59,629 nt of DNA. Source: an uncultured Collinsella sp. Lineage in GTDB: Bacteria > Actinomycetota > Coriobacteriia > Coriobacteriales > Coriobacteriaceae. The notes under the pieces were generated by a model. The model was not told the origin of the DNA and did not search any database. It saw nothing but the letters and a program-made list of their open reading frames with translations. The position numbers were made by a program, and so were the translations under genes. The stretch covers positions 1 through 59,629 of the forward strand of contig UQWG01000006.1 in assembly GCA_900544645.1 (NCBI GenBank), written 5' to 3'. Position 1 is the stretch's first letter; every line of letters begins with the position of its first letter. Shown in pieces: positions 23,086-31,607 of the stretch.

Positions 23086-24636
23086 TTATTTAGCGATATC
23101 GACAGCGCGGCTCTCGCGAATCACGACGACGCGCACCTGACCGGGATACTCCATCTCTTCCTCGATCTGATGGGCGATATCGTGAGCCAGAACCGTGGAC
23201 TGGGCATCGGAAATCTTGTCCGGCTGAACCATGACGTGGACCTCGCGACCAGCCTGCATGGCATAGGTACGCTCGACGCCGTCATGGGAGTTGGCGATCT
23301 CCTCGAGCTTCTCAAGACGCTTGATGTAGTTCTCGGCAGACTCGCGACGGGCACCGGGACGAGAGGCAGAGACAGCATCGGCGGCCTGTACCAGGACATC
23401 GAGCACCGTGTTGGGGTCGACGTCGGCATGGTGAGCCTCGATAGCGTGAACGATAACGGGCTTCTCGCCATAACGGCGGGCAAGCTCGGCGCCGATGACG
23501 GCATGCGGGCCCTCGACGTCATGGTCGATTGCCTTGCCCAGGTCGTGCAGCAGTCCGGCGCGCTTGGCGGTAACAACGTCCAGGCCAAGCTCGGAAGCCA
23601 TTACGCCGCACAGGTCAGAGACCTCGAGGGAGTGCTGAAGCACGTTCTGACCAAACGAGGTACGGTAGCGCAGGGCACCAAGGGTCTTGACGATCTCGGG
23701 GTGCAGGTCGTGAATGCCGGTATCGAATGCAGCTTGCTCGCCAGCCTCGCGCACGCGCTGCTGAACCAGGTCGGCAGCCTTGTGATACATCTCCTCGATG
23801 CGGGCGGGGTGAATGCGGCCGTCGGCGATGAGGTTCTCCAGAGCAACACGGGCGGTCTCACGACGGACCGGATCGAAGCTCGAAAGAACGACGGTCTCGG
23901 GCGTGTCGTCGATCACGAGGTTGACGCCGGAAACCTGCTCGAAGGTCCGGATGTTGCGACCCTCGCGACCGATGATACGGCCCTTGAGGTCATCAGAGGG
24001 AATGTGCACGGAGGTAACGGTGACCTCGGCAGTGTGGTCGGCAGCGCAGCGCTGAATCGCCAGGGACAGAATCTCCTGGGCGGTCTTGTGGCACTCGGCG
24101 CGAACCTGCTGCTCGGACTCGCGAATAATCGTGGCGGCCTCGTGGGTGACCTCGCCGCGAACCTTATCGAGGAGCTCCTTGTGGGCATCCTCGCGGGTAA
24201 GGTCGGCGATACGCTCGAGCTCGGAGGTCTGCTTTGCGCAGAGCTCCTCGAGCTCACGGGAGCGCTTCTCGACCTGACCGGCCTGGCTGGACAGCTGGTG
24301 CTCACGCTTGTCGAGAGCGTCGTTTCGGCGATCAAGGGACTCCTCGCGCTGCATCACACGGTTCTCGAGCGTACGAATCTCGCTCTTACGCTGCTTGTCC
24401 TCGGCCTCGGCGGCCTGCTTGTTCTTGATGATCTCCTCTTTAGCCTCGAGCAGAGCCTCTTTTTTGAGGGTCTCGGCCTGACGCTTAGCATCACCGATCA
24501 GGGACTCAGCCTGTGCGTGTGCCGACTGGATCTTTTCGTCGGCCTCGTGAAGACTACCCTGCTTGGCGGTGCGCATGTAGGCAATGGCGGCGATGGCACC
24601 CAAAACGATGCCAACGAGCGCTGCGATGATAGGCAT
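23086..24636 (-). CDS. rny: ribonuclease Y
   Basis: RNase Y (516 aa) is a membrane-anchored endonuclease that starts mRNA decay. It has an N-terminal helix (IIAALVGIVLGAIAAIAYM), a long coiled coil (about 30–190), a KH domain (GRIIGREGRNIRTFE) and an HD domain (LLHDLGKAIDHD) that cuts RNA. The ATG at 24636 follows AAGGAG by 5–6 nt. The GTG at 24642 is too close to it. It opens the operon with the GHKL ATPase and SpoVS. The window also carries RNase J and PNPase. Confidence 0.96.
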   Translation of the reverse strand: MPIIAALVGIVLGAIAAIAYMRTAKQGSLHEADEKIQSAHAQAESLIGDAKRQAETLKKEALLEAKEEIIKNKQAAEAEDKQRKSEIRTLENRVMQREESLDRRNDALDKREHQLSSQAGQVEKRSRELEELCAKQTSELERIADLTREDAHKELLDKVRGEVTHEAATIIRESEQQVRAECHKTAQEILSLAIQRCAADHTAEVTVTSVHIPSDDLKGRIIGREGRNIRTFEQVSGVNLVIDDTPETVVLSSFDPVRRETARVALENLIADGRIHPARIEEMYHKAADLVQQRVREAGEQAAFDTGIHDLHPEIVKTLGALRYRTSFGQNVLQHSLEVSDLCGVMASELGLDVVTAKRAGLLHDLGKAIDHDVEGPHAVIGAELARRYGEKPVIVHAIEAHHADVDPNTVLDVLVQAADAVSASRPGARRESAENYIKRLEKLEEIANSHDGVERTYAMQAGREVHVMVQPDKISDAQSTVLAHDIAHQIEEEMEYPGQVRVVVIRESRAVDIAK

Positions 24637-24671
24637 GCTCACTCCTTTTTATGGATTCGTTACACAACAAA

Positions 24672-24697
24672 GCGAACCGTCCTTATGAACGGCTCGC
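24672..24697 (-). promoter_or_regulatory. leader hairpin upstream of rny
   Basis: GCGAACCGT (24672–24680) pairs with ACGGCTCGC (24689–24697), with one mismatch. On the minus strand it is followed by TTTGTTGTG, 35 nt before the start. It could act as an attenuator or stabiliser of the rny message. Evidence is structural only. Confidence 0.35.
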
Positions 24698-24836
24698 GAC
24701 ATTTGAGTAATATGGGCGCAGCTTATGCGGGTCGGATACAGATAAACATATAAACAAACTCATCACAGATGAGCACATATCACAAAGCAAATGACAGTGT
24801 TTATCGTACGTTGAACCACAACAACTGTCAAATAAA

Positions 24837-24879
24837 TGGCCCCGGCACGGCGGCTAAAACGCGGTGAACGGCAGGGCCA
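24837..24879 (-). terminator. terminator after recX
   Basis: TGGCCC and GGGCCA form the outer stem of a hairpin with a GC-rich middle. On the minus strand TTTATTT follows. It lies just past the recX stop. Confidence 0.55.
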
Positions 24880-24893
24880 CAAAACGCATACGC

Positions 24894-25586
24894 CTAAACC
24901 GCACATTCCTCGCGTTCGGCATCGAGACGTGCCTTAACAGCATCGGCGGCGATGTGATACGAGAAGCCTTTGCCCATCAAAAACCGAACCAGTTTTTCGA
25001 ATCCGCGCGTCTCTGGAACACGACGCTTGGCGAGCAGGGCTGACGCACGCGCCAAATCGTCTTCGACGGCAAAATAATCCTCGGGATAACCGGGAATGTC
25101 ATCGAGCACGACATGACGGCGCTTGAGCTCGGTCTCGATTTTGCGCTGTCCCCAACCGCGCCGCTTGCGCTCCTCGATAAAGTACGAGCAAAAGCGGCTC
25201 TCGTCTAAAAAGCGATACTCGGTGGCGCGCTCGACGGCGAAATCGATCGCAGGCTGGTGAAAGCCGTAGCGAGCCAGCTTGTCACGGACCTCACCCGTCG
25301 CATGGTCGCGGCGCGATAACATCTCGGTCACCATGGTAAGTGCACATTTACGCTCAATGAGCTGCACCGCCTCACGGAAGTTGTCCCAATCACAGGGAAG
25401 ATCGGGGCGGTTTTTGACATACAGCCGCGCGACCCGCACGGGAATCCAAATGGACCGCTCAAAACCGCCCTCAAGCTCACAATCGATATGTGCGCAAGGC
25501 TTTTTGGACGCATACCCGCTCGAGAACGAGGAGGCCGCCTTCTTATCGGGAAAGACGACCGTGGCCTCGGTCACCGTATACGACAT
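24894..25586 (-). CDS. recX: regulatory protein RecX
   Basis: RecX (230 aa) limits RecA filament growth. The three-helix repeats are visible in the middle and C-terminal parts (LSRRDHATGEVRDKLARYGF; FLDESRFCSYFIEERKRRGWGQRKIETEL; FLMGKGFSYHIAADAVKARL). The N-terminal ~70 residues are less typical. It follows recA by 11 bp and probably shares its SOS-controlled transcript. Confidence 0.92.
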   Translation of the reverse strand: MSYTVTEATVVFPDKKAASSFSSGYASKKPCAHIDCELEGGFERSIWIPVRVARLYVKNRPDLPCDWDNFREAVQLIERKCALTMVTEMLSRRDHATGEVRDKLARYGFHQPAIDFAVERATEYRFLDESRFCSYFIEERKRRGWGQRKIETELKRRHVVLDDIPGYPEDYFAVEDDLARASALLAKRRVPETRGFEKLVRFLMGKGFSYHIAADAVKARLDAEREECAV

Positions 25587-25597
25587 GAGCGTAACCG

Positions 25598-26746
25598 CTA
25601 CTCGTCGTCATCATCGAGCATGGCGGAACCATCGATGGCGTAAAGCTCGTCAAACTCCTCAGGCGCAGGCTGATCGGTCAGCTCGACCTCGGACGGAGCA
25701 TCGTCATCAAACTCAAGTCCACAGGCAAGGCGAACCTTATGCTCAATCTCGTCGGCACAATCGGGGTGTTCGCGCAGGAACGCCTTGGCGGCCTCGCGAC
25801 CGTTGCCGAGCTTATCCTCGCCATAGGCAAACCAGGAGCCCATCTTCTTGCAGATGCCGCACTCGACAGCCATGTCCAGAATCGAGCCCTCCTTAGAGAT
25901 GCCCGTACCGTACATGATGTCGAACTCAGCAGAACGGAACGGAGCTGCCACCTTGTTCTTAACGACCTTGGCGCGCACGCGGTTACCGATAACCTCGTCC
26001 TTAAGCTTAATGCTGTCGATGCGGCGAATGTCGATACGCACCGAAGAGAAGAACTTAAGGGCGCGGCCGCCCGTCGTGGTCTCGGGGTTGCCGAACATGA
26101 CGCCGATCTTCTCACGCAGCTGGTTAATGAAGATGCACGTCGTGTTGGACTTGGACAGCGAGCCGGCGAGCTTGCGGAGCGCCTGGCTCATCAGGCGAGC
26201 CTGAAGACCGACCGTAGTGTCGCCGATTTCTCCCTCGATCTCGGCACGCGGGGTCAGCGCGGCGACGGAGTCGACGACGATGGCATCGATGGCGCCGGAA
26301 CGCACGAGCATGTCAACAATCTCGAGCGCCTGCTCGCCCGTATCGGGCTGGGAAATGAGCACCTCGTCGATATCCACGCCGATGCGCGCGGCATACGTGG
26401 GATCAAGCGCGTGCTCGGCATCGATAAATGCCACAACGCCACCCATTGCCTGGGCCTCGGCCAGGATCTCGAGCGAAAGCGTCGTCTTACCGGAGGACTC
26501 AGGACCGTAAATCTCGACGATACGGCCGCGCGGCACGCCGCCGATACCCAGCGCGGCATCGAGGGCCAGGGCGCCCGTGGGAATGGCCTCGACCTCGAGC
26601 TCGGGACCACCGTCGCCGTACCTCATGATGGAACCCTGGCCGAATTTCTTCTCGATCTCGGCCTTGGTGGTGGCGATCATCTCATCGCGCTCTTTACCCG
26701 TCGTGCGAGCATGAACGGTACGTACGGGACCTGAATTCTTGGCCAT
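25598..26746 (-). CDS. recA: recombinase RecA
   Basis: RecA (382 aa) forms the strand-exchange filament and triggers LexA cleavage. Walker A GPESSGKT is at 81–88. Walker B lies in the AIVVDSVAAL strand, loop L1 near EIGDTTVGLQARLMSQ and loop L2 near FGNPETTTGG. The acidic C-terminus is normal. The ATG at 26746 follows GGAGGG. A LexA box lies 40–50 bp upstream. Confidence 0.98.
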   Translation of the reverse strand: MAKNSGPVRTVHARTTGKERDEMIATTKAEIEKKFGQGSIMRYGDGGPELEVEAIPTGALALDAALGIGGVPRGRIVEIYGPESSGKTTLSLEILAEAQAMGGVVAFIDAEHALDPTYAARIGVDIDEVLISQPDTGEQALEIVDMLVRSGAIDAIVVDSVAALTPRAEIEGEIGDTTVGLQARLMSQALRKLAGSLSKSNTTCIFINQLREKIGVMFGNPETTTGGRALKFFSSVRIDIRRIDSIKLKDEVIGNRVRAKVVKNKVAAPFRSAEFDIMYGTGISKEGSILDMAVECGICKKMGSWFAYGEDKLGNGREAAKAFLREHPDCADEIEHKVRLACGLEFDDDAPSEVELTDQPAPEEFDELYAIDGSAMLDDDDE

Positions 26747-26784
26747 GAATAGCCCTCCTCTTAACAACCTGCATCGATAATAAA

Positions 26785-26798
26785 CGAACGGCTGTTCG
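26785..26798. promoter_or_regulatory. LexA box upstream of recA
   Basis: CGAACGGCTGTTCG is a perfect CGAAC-N4-GTTCG inverted repeat, 39 bp before the recA ATG. It matches the boxes at lexA. Confidence 0.88.
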
Positions 26799-26847
26799 TG
26801 GTCAACCGTTCAGATAAATCATATGCAGCCGACCTTTCCAAAACCCA

Positions 26848-26898
26848 ACCAAACGCCGACCAAACACTGACCAAATGCTTGACCACAAAGGACCAAAT
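26848..26898. repeat. phased ACCAAA repeat array upstream of recA
   Basis: ACCAAAC at 26848 and 26859, ACCAAAT at 26870, ACCACAA at 26882 and ACCAAAT at 26892 give steps of 11, 11, 12 and 10 bp, about one helical turn each. On the recA strand the unit reads TTTGGTC. It lies 50–100 bp upstream of the LexA box, which suits an activator or DNA-bending protein. Confidence 0.7.
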
Positions 26899-26972
26899 AT
26901 GAACAAGGCAGGCAAAAATACGTCTACAACCAGCACAAACGCCAAATGAGCCTAAGGTCCCTATCTCCACAA

Positions 26973-26996
26973 TTAAGGGGCCCGGAGGCCCCTTAA
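26973..26996 (-). terminator. terminator after the cinA/pncC gene
   Basis: TTAAGGGGCC (26973–26982) and GGCCCCTTAA (26987–26996) form a perfect 10-bp stem with a CGGA loop, directly after the stop of the minus-strand gene. The T-run is short. Confidence 0.65.
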
Positions 26997-27003
26997 AACA
27001 CGT

Positions 27004-27534
27004 CTATTCCATAGAGTTGAGCACAAGGGCAATGCGACCCAATGCCTCCGTGACCGCATGGGCACGAACACACGAACGGTCGCCCTCATAGTGGCAGCGC
27101 ACAGAGTCCACGACCGGCACTCCCCCATCGGCGGAACGATGTGCCCAGCCAATATAGAAAGTGCCAGCAGGATCGTCCTCAGTACCACCGCCGGGGCCGG
27201 CATAACCCGTTGCGCTCACTGCAATATCGCTCTGGTACAGCTCCAGCGAACCCGACGCCATCTCGCGCGCAGTTTGATGCGACACCGCGGTGTAGCGGTC
27301 GAACGTCTCCTGCTCAACACCCAGCACGCGATGCTTAATCTCATCGCAGTAGGTTACCGCACCGCCACGCAGCACCGCCGAGGCGCCCGGGATATCCGCA
27401 ATCGTCGAGGCGATCATACCCGCCGTCAGCGACTCGGCCGTCGAAACCGTCACACCCCGAGCGCTCGCGCGCTCGACGATATCGCGCGCCAGCTCCTCGT
27501 TATGTGCGGAAATCTGCTCAAAAGAGTCCGTCAT
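27004..27534 (-). CDS. pncC: nicotinamide-nucleotide amidase (CinA C-terminal domain)
   Basis: The 176-aa protein is the stand-alone CinA C-terminal domain, which deamidates NMN to NaMN in NAD recycling. Motifs: STAESLTAGMIASTIADIPGAS, RGGAVTYCDEIK, AVSHQTAREMA and ATGYAGPGGGTEDDPAGTFYIG. The N-terminal MoCF-like domain of full CinA is absent. It lies between pgsA and recA, the usual cinA place. It may be annotated as cinA elsewhere. Confidence 0.92.
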   Translation of the reverse strand: MTDSFEQISAHNEELARDIVERASARGVTVSTAESLTAGMIASTIADIPGASAVLRGGAVTYCDEIKHRVLGVEQETFDRYTAVSHQTAREMASGSLELYQSDIAVSATGYAGPGGGTEDDPAGTFYIGWAHRSADGGVPVVDSVRCHYEGDRSCVRAHAVTEALGRIALVLNSME

Positions 27535-27546
27535 ACCTACCAGGAC

Positions 27547-28185
27547 CTAGACCGAAAAGACGATCTTGCGGCAGTTCCAGAAGTACTGGGCGCCCGAGAT
27601 AACGGTCAAGACAACGGCAACGGCATACAGGAAGCGCGACACCGAGTAGATGCCGAGCGTCAGCGCCACCGGGCCAAGGTGCAAGCCAGCCATAGCAAAA
27701 ACGCACAGGTAACCGCAGATGGAGACCATCGTGGTCGCCGTCTTGTACTTGCCGAGCTTATCGGCCGCAACGACCACACCGGCCGCACTCGCGACCATGC
27801 GAAGGGCGCTCACCAGAAGCTCACGGAACAGGATAATGAACACGGACCACACGGTCACCGCGCCAAAATCCAAGAACAGCAGCAGGGCCGAGAACACGAG
27901 CAGCTTATCGGCGATGGGGTCCAAGAATTTACCGAAGTCGGTGATCTCGTTGCGCGAACGCGCCAGATAACCGTCGACCTTATCGGTGCACGACAGGATC
28001 ACATACAGAATGAAGGCAGCGGCGGCGAGCGGGCCGTCGAAGGTGCTCCAATCCGTACCGGCAACACTCGTGTGAGAAAGCGCCGACACGATCATGAACA
28101 CCGGGATAAAGACGATGCGAACGCACGTCACGATGTTGGCGGGCGTCCAAACACTCGTCAGTTCCTTATTGCTCTCGTTTGCCAC
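27547..28185 (-). CDS. pgsA: CDP-diacylglycerol–glycerol-3-phosphate 3-phosphatidyltransferase
   Basis: PgsA (212 aa) makes phosphatidylglycerol phosphate from CDP-diacylglycerol at the membrane. The catalytic motif DKVDGYLAR followed by DFGKFLDPIADK fits D-x2-DG-x2-AR-x8-G-x3-D-x3-D. It has several membrane helices and starts with the conserved ANIVTCVRI block. It lies 9 bp after rimO. The window has a second family member at 6587. Confidence 0.93.
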   Translation of the reverse strand: MANESNKELTSVWTPANIVTCVRIVFIPVFMIVSALSHTSVAGTDWSTFDGPLAAAAFILYVILSCTDKVDGYLARSRNEITDFGKFLDPIADKLLVFSALLLFLDFGAVTVWSVFIILFRELLVSALRMVASAAGVVVAADKLGKYKTATTMVSICGYLCVFAMAGLHLGPVALTLGIYSVSRFLYAVAVVLTVISGAQYFWNCRKIVFSV

Positions 28186-28194
28186 GATGCTCTC

Positions 28195-29544
28195 CTACTC
28201 CACAACATGGCCGATAAGCTCATAGCAGAAGCTATCGGTAAACTCGACAGTCAGAATATCGCCCACGGACGCCTCGCTGGCGTCCAGATGCACCGCTCCA
28301 TCGGAATCGGGCGCCTGGAACCAGGCATGGCCGATCAGCTCGGCGCCGTCCTCGGTTTCTTCGATACCGTCGACGATCACCTGGGCGCGCTCGCCCACAT
28401 GTGCGGCGGTGGCGGCAAAACCGAGCGACTCGGCCAGGTCCATGGCCTCCTGGGCGCGCTCGAGCTTGACTTCTTCGTCGACCTGACCCTCCATCTTAGC
28501 GGCCAGGCTGCCCTCCTCCTGCGAGTAGGCAAAGACGCTCGTGTAGTCAAAGCCGACGGTGTCCATAAAGTCGATAAGGTCGCGGAACTCGTCGTCGGTC
28601 TCGGTCGGGAAGCCGACCATAGCCGTGGAACGGATCACGATGCCGGGGATACGCTCACGCAGATCGCGGAACAGGTCCTCGAGCTCCTGGCGCGAACCGG
28701 AACGGCGCATAGCCTTGAGGATGCGCGCGTCGCAGTGCTGCACGGGGATATCGATATAGGGCAGCACCTCGGGCGTATCGCGAATCGTATCGATAAGCTC
28801 ATCGGTCATGCCCTCGGGCTGCAGATAGAGCACGCGGACCCAGACGTTGTGCGGGCGCACGGCCTCGGCGACGGCACGCAGCAGCTGCGCCAGATTGCGC
28901 GGCGAGCCCTCGGCGACATCCTCGTCAGTAAAGTCGGTGCCCCAAATACCCGTGTCCTGGCCGATCAGCACGATCTCGCGCACACCGCCGGCAACCAGGT
29001 CGCGTACCTCGGAGATAATGCTCTCGGCATTGCGCGAATGATAGCGACCGCGAATATAGGGGATCATGCAGAAGCTGCAGAAGCGGTTGCAGCCATCGGA
29101 AATCTTGACGTAAGCAACGGCGCCCTCGACGGTACGCTTGACCTGCGGGATATAGGCTGCGATCTCACGCTCGACACCCAGCGCGCCATCGATGACCGCC
29201 ACGATGCCGTCCTCCTCGTCGGCCTTCACAAAGGCAGCGACCTCGGGCAGCTCGTCAGGCAAGTCGTCGCCATAGCGCGACGGCACACAGCCGCACATAA
29301 CGATGGGGCAAGAACGAACGCCGTCCTGAACCTCGTTGGCGAGCTCGAGCGTGGTCTCGATGCTCTCGGACGTTGCGGAGGCGAGGAACGAGCATGTATT
29401 GACGATGGCGATATCGGCATCCTGCGGGTCGAATGCCTCCTCGTAGCCCGCAGCAGTCAAAAGAGAACGCATGCGGTCGGTGTCGACCTCGTTCTTAGCG
29501 CACCCGAGGGTGATGTAGAGCACGGAGCCCAACGGTGTATCCAT
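28195..29544 (-). CDS. rimO: ribosomal protein S12 methylthiotransferase RimO
   Basis: RimO (449 aa) methylthiolates an Asp of ribosomal protein S12. The auxiliary Cys are C15, C51 and C86, and the radical-SAM cluster is CNRFCSFC (C152, C156, C159). It has the RimO-type LYLQPEGMTDELI block and a C-terminal TRAM domain. It sits between yajQ and pgsA. It is paralogous to miaB and mtaB in the window but distinct in these motifs. Confidence 0.94.
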   Translation of the reverse strand: MDTPLGSVLYITLGCAKNEVDTDRMRSLLTAAGYEEAFDPQDADIAIVNTCSFLASATSESIETTLELANEVQDGVRSCPIVMCGCVPSRYGDDLPDELPEVAAFVKADEEDGIVAVIDGALGVEREIAAYIPQVKRTVEGAVAYVKISDGCNRFCSFCMIPYIRGRYHSRNAESIISEVRDLVAGGVREIVLIGQDTGIWGTDFTDEDVAEGSPRNLAQLLRAVAEAVRPHNVWVRVLYLQPEGMTDELIDTIRDTPEVLPYIDIPVQHCDARILKAMRRSGSRQELEDLFRDLRERIPGIVIRSTAMVGFPTETDDEFRDLIDFMDTVGFDYTSVFAYSQEEGSLAAKMEGQVDEEVKLERAQEAMDLAESLGFAATAAHVGERAQVIVDGIEETEDGAELIGHAWFQAPDSDGAVHLDASEASVGDILTVEFTDSFCYELIGHVVE

Positions 29545-29571
29545 GTTGGAGAGCGGTCCTTTCGAATGATA

Positions 29572-30069
29572 TTAGCGGTAGTTGGTGAACTGTAGCGGCT
29601 GGCCGTAGTCCTGGTCGCGCAGGAACTGGATTACGGTCTGCAACGCATCCTTCGAAGCAGAGGAAACACGCAGCTTGTCGGCCTCGATGGTCACCTTGAC
29701 CTTGAGCTTTTGGTCCTTGATGTCCTTGTTGATCTTCTTGGCGGTCGCCTGGTCGATACCCTCGACAATATGGCCGAGCACGCGCACGGTGCCGCCCGAC
29801 GCCGCCTGAGGAGCATCCCACGAGACAGCCTTGAGGTCAATGCCGCGCTTGATGAGCTTGGAACTCAGCACGTCGATAATCTGCTTAGAGACAAAGTCAG
29901 CCGGGGCGCTGATCGTAAAGAGCTTGTCGCCCTTCGAAAGCTCGATCGTGGCGCCGGAATCCTTAAGGTCATAGCGCTGGGAAATCTCGCGCGTGGTCTG
30001 CTGGAAGGCGTTGTCGACCTCTTGCATGTTGACCTCGGACACGACGTCGAAGCTGGAATCTTTAGCCAT
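29572..30069 (-). CDS. yajQ: YajQ-family nucleotide-binding protein
   Basis: The 165-aa protein shows the YajQ pattern: SSFDVVSEVNMQEVDNAFQQ, RYDLKDSGATIEL, the KRGIDLKAVSWD block and the C-terminal FLRDQDYGQPLQFTNYR. Family members bind c-di-GMP or nucleic acids in some bacteria. No c-di-GMP enzymes are visible here, so the ligand is open. GGAAAC precedes the ATG. It lies between rodZ and rimO. Confidence 0.93.
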   Translation of the reverse strand: MAKDSSFDVVSEVNMQEVDNAFQQTTREISQRYDLKDSGATIELSKGDKLFTISAPADFVSKQIIDVLSSKLIKRGIDLKAVSWDAPQAASGGTVRVLGHIVEGIDQATAKKINKDIKDQKLKVKVTIEADKLRVSSASKDALQTVIQFLRDQDYGQPLQFTNYR

Positions 30070-30095
30070 GATGTTTCCTTTCGCGTACGAGCGGC

Positions 30096-31607
30096 TTAGT
30101 AGCTATCGTACGAATAGTCGGTAGAATCGGTGGGTGTCTGACCGTCAGTTGCGGTATCGGCGCCATCCGTGGACTGGGCATCGGTACCGTCGGTGGTATC
30201 GGTACCATCGGTGGTGTCGGTACCATCAGAACTTTCACCATTCTCGGAATCAGTCGTCTCCTTCTTGGGAACGGTGATCGTCACACGCGCCACGCCCGAG
30301 GTCTTGGTATCGTAACGAACCTTTTCACCGTTCTTGGTAACGGTGACATCGGAAGGCTTGGACGTGGTGATCTCGATCGAGGACTCGGGCGTGTACTCCT
30401 GCTCAAAGGGGCCAGTCGCCTGGGCGCCATAGACCGACTTGCCGTCGACCTTGACCTCAATCCACGCGGTCTTTCCCTTGGCAACGGAGACCTTGACCTT
30501 CGTTACCTCGTTCTCTTCCTTTTTAGCCGTCGTCTTGGTGGCGTCCGAATCGGTCGACTCATCCGTCGCCTCATCGGTGTCTTCGTCCTCGTCAACCGTT
30601 TCGGTCTTCTTAGAAGACTTCTTGGTCGTCGTCTTGGTAGCAGCGGGCGTCTCGGGCGTGGTCTCGGGCGTCGAAGATGCGCAGCCACGCAGAAGCACCA
30701 CGATGAGCACAATCAACAGCAGCGCAACGGCACCGATGCCGGCGTAGATGATACGCGGATCGAGCCCGTTGTTTTGAGGAGTACGTGACCCGCCGCGTCC
30801 ACGACCGGAACTGCTGCGGCCGCCTCCCTGAGGCATACGACCGCGATTGCTATCGGGACGGCCGCGATAGCCGCCCTGGCCCTGAAGGCTGCGTTGACCC
30901 GAGCGGGGCGCAAGCTCACCGCGGCATTGATAGCCACGCTGGCCCGAACGCGGAGCCGAAGAGCGCTGGCCATACGGCTGTGATTGAGAGCGAAGACGCG
31001 GCGTCACCTGCGTGGTATCGGCATCCGCATAGCCACCGCGAGAGCGTCCGGCGGAGGCACCACGGTAACCGCGATCGGAATAGCCGCCGTCGCCGTAGCC
31101 GGCACGAGGGTCACGCGCTACACCGCGGGCAGCGGGAAGTGCACGGTCCTCGGGCATCGGCGTACTGCGGAACCGGTCACGCTGTGAGCGAATCTCCTCG
31201 CCCGAACCCGTCTCGGTAATATAACCGGCCTGCTGAGGACGCTGTCCATAGCGGGTCGAACGACCGCCCTGAACCATCAGGAAGCGCCCGTTGTCGACCG
31301 AGGAACGCGAATTGACGTAGCCGGCGGCGTCCTGAAAACGACCGCCCTGCTGCGACGTCTCGCGTTCGTATGCCATCAGGTCGTCAAAGTAGGCATTGAC
31401 GACCTCGCGCGGATTGAGGCCCAAAAAGCGAGCATAGCTCGAAATCATGCCCTGCGCATAGCCGCGCGGCGGCATCGAAGCAAAGTTACCGGTCTCGAAA
31501 AACTCGATGATCTGCGGCCTGATTTTGATGGTGTTGGCGACCTGCTGAATGGAAAGGCCCATTCGGCGACGCTGCTCGAGCAGCATGTCACCAAAGCGTG
31601 CAGCCAT
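30096..31607 (-). CDS. RodZ-like helix-turn-helix membrane protein
   Basis: The 503-aa protein has an N-terminal HTH (1–75: LLEQRRRMGLSIQQVANTI), a long Arg/Gly/Gln-rich disordered region (about 115–280), one membrane helix (287–307) and an extracellular DUF4115 β-domain (about 367–447). The acidic tail repeats TDGTDT (460–490). RodZ links the MreB cytoskeleton to cell-wall synthesis. No mreB is seen here. The start overlaps the ftsK stop by one base. The basic stretch is far longer than in enteric RodZ. Confidence 0.88.
   Translation of the reverse strand: MAARFGDMLLEQRRRMGLSIQQVANTIKIRPQIIEFFETGNFASMPPRGYAQGMISSYARFLGLNPREVVNAYFDDLMAYERETSQQGGRFQDAAGYVNSRSSVDNGRFLMVQGGRSTRYGQRPQQAGYITETGSGEEIRSQRDRFRSTPMPEDRALPAARGVARDPRAGYGDGGYSDRGYRGASAGRSRGGYADADTTQVTPRLRSQSQPYGQRSSAPRSGQRGYQCRGELAPRSGQRSLQGQGGYRGRPDSNRGRMPQGGGRSSSGRGRGGSRTPQNNGLDPRIIYAGIGAVALLLIVLIVVLLRGCASSTPETTPETPAATKTTTKKSSKKTETVDEDEDTDEATDESTDSDATKTTAKKEENEVTKVKVSVAKGKTAWIEVKVDGKSVYGAQATGPFEQEYTPESSIEITTSKPSDVTVTKNGEKVRYDTKTSGVARVTITVPKKETTDSENGESSDGTDTTDGTDTTDGTDAQSTDGADTATDGQTPTDSTDYSYDSY

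Noticed and set aside
22945..24753. 602-aa open frame on the plus strand
   Set aside because: It is antisense of rny, with Gly/Leu/Val-rich low-information text.
26761..26970. 69-aa minus-strand ORF before recA
   Set aside because: It covers the LexA box and phased repeats, and there is no ribosome binding site.
27058..29595. 845-aa open frame on the plus strand
   Set aside because: It is antisense of pncC, pgsA and rimO, all of which have clear motifs.
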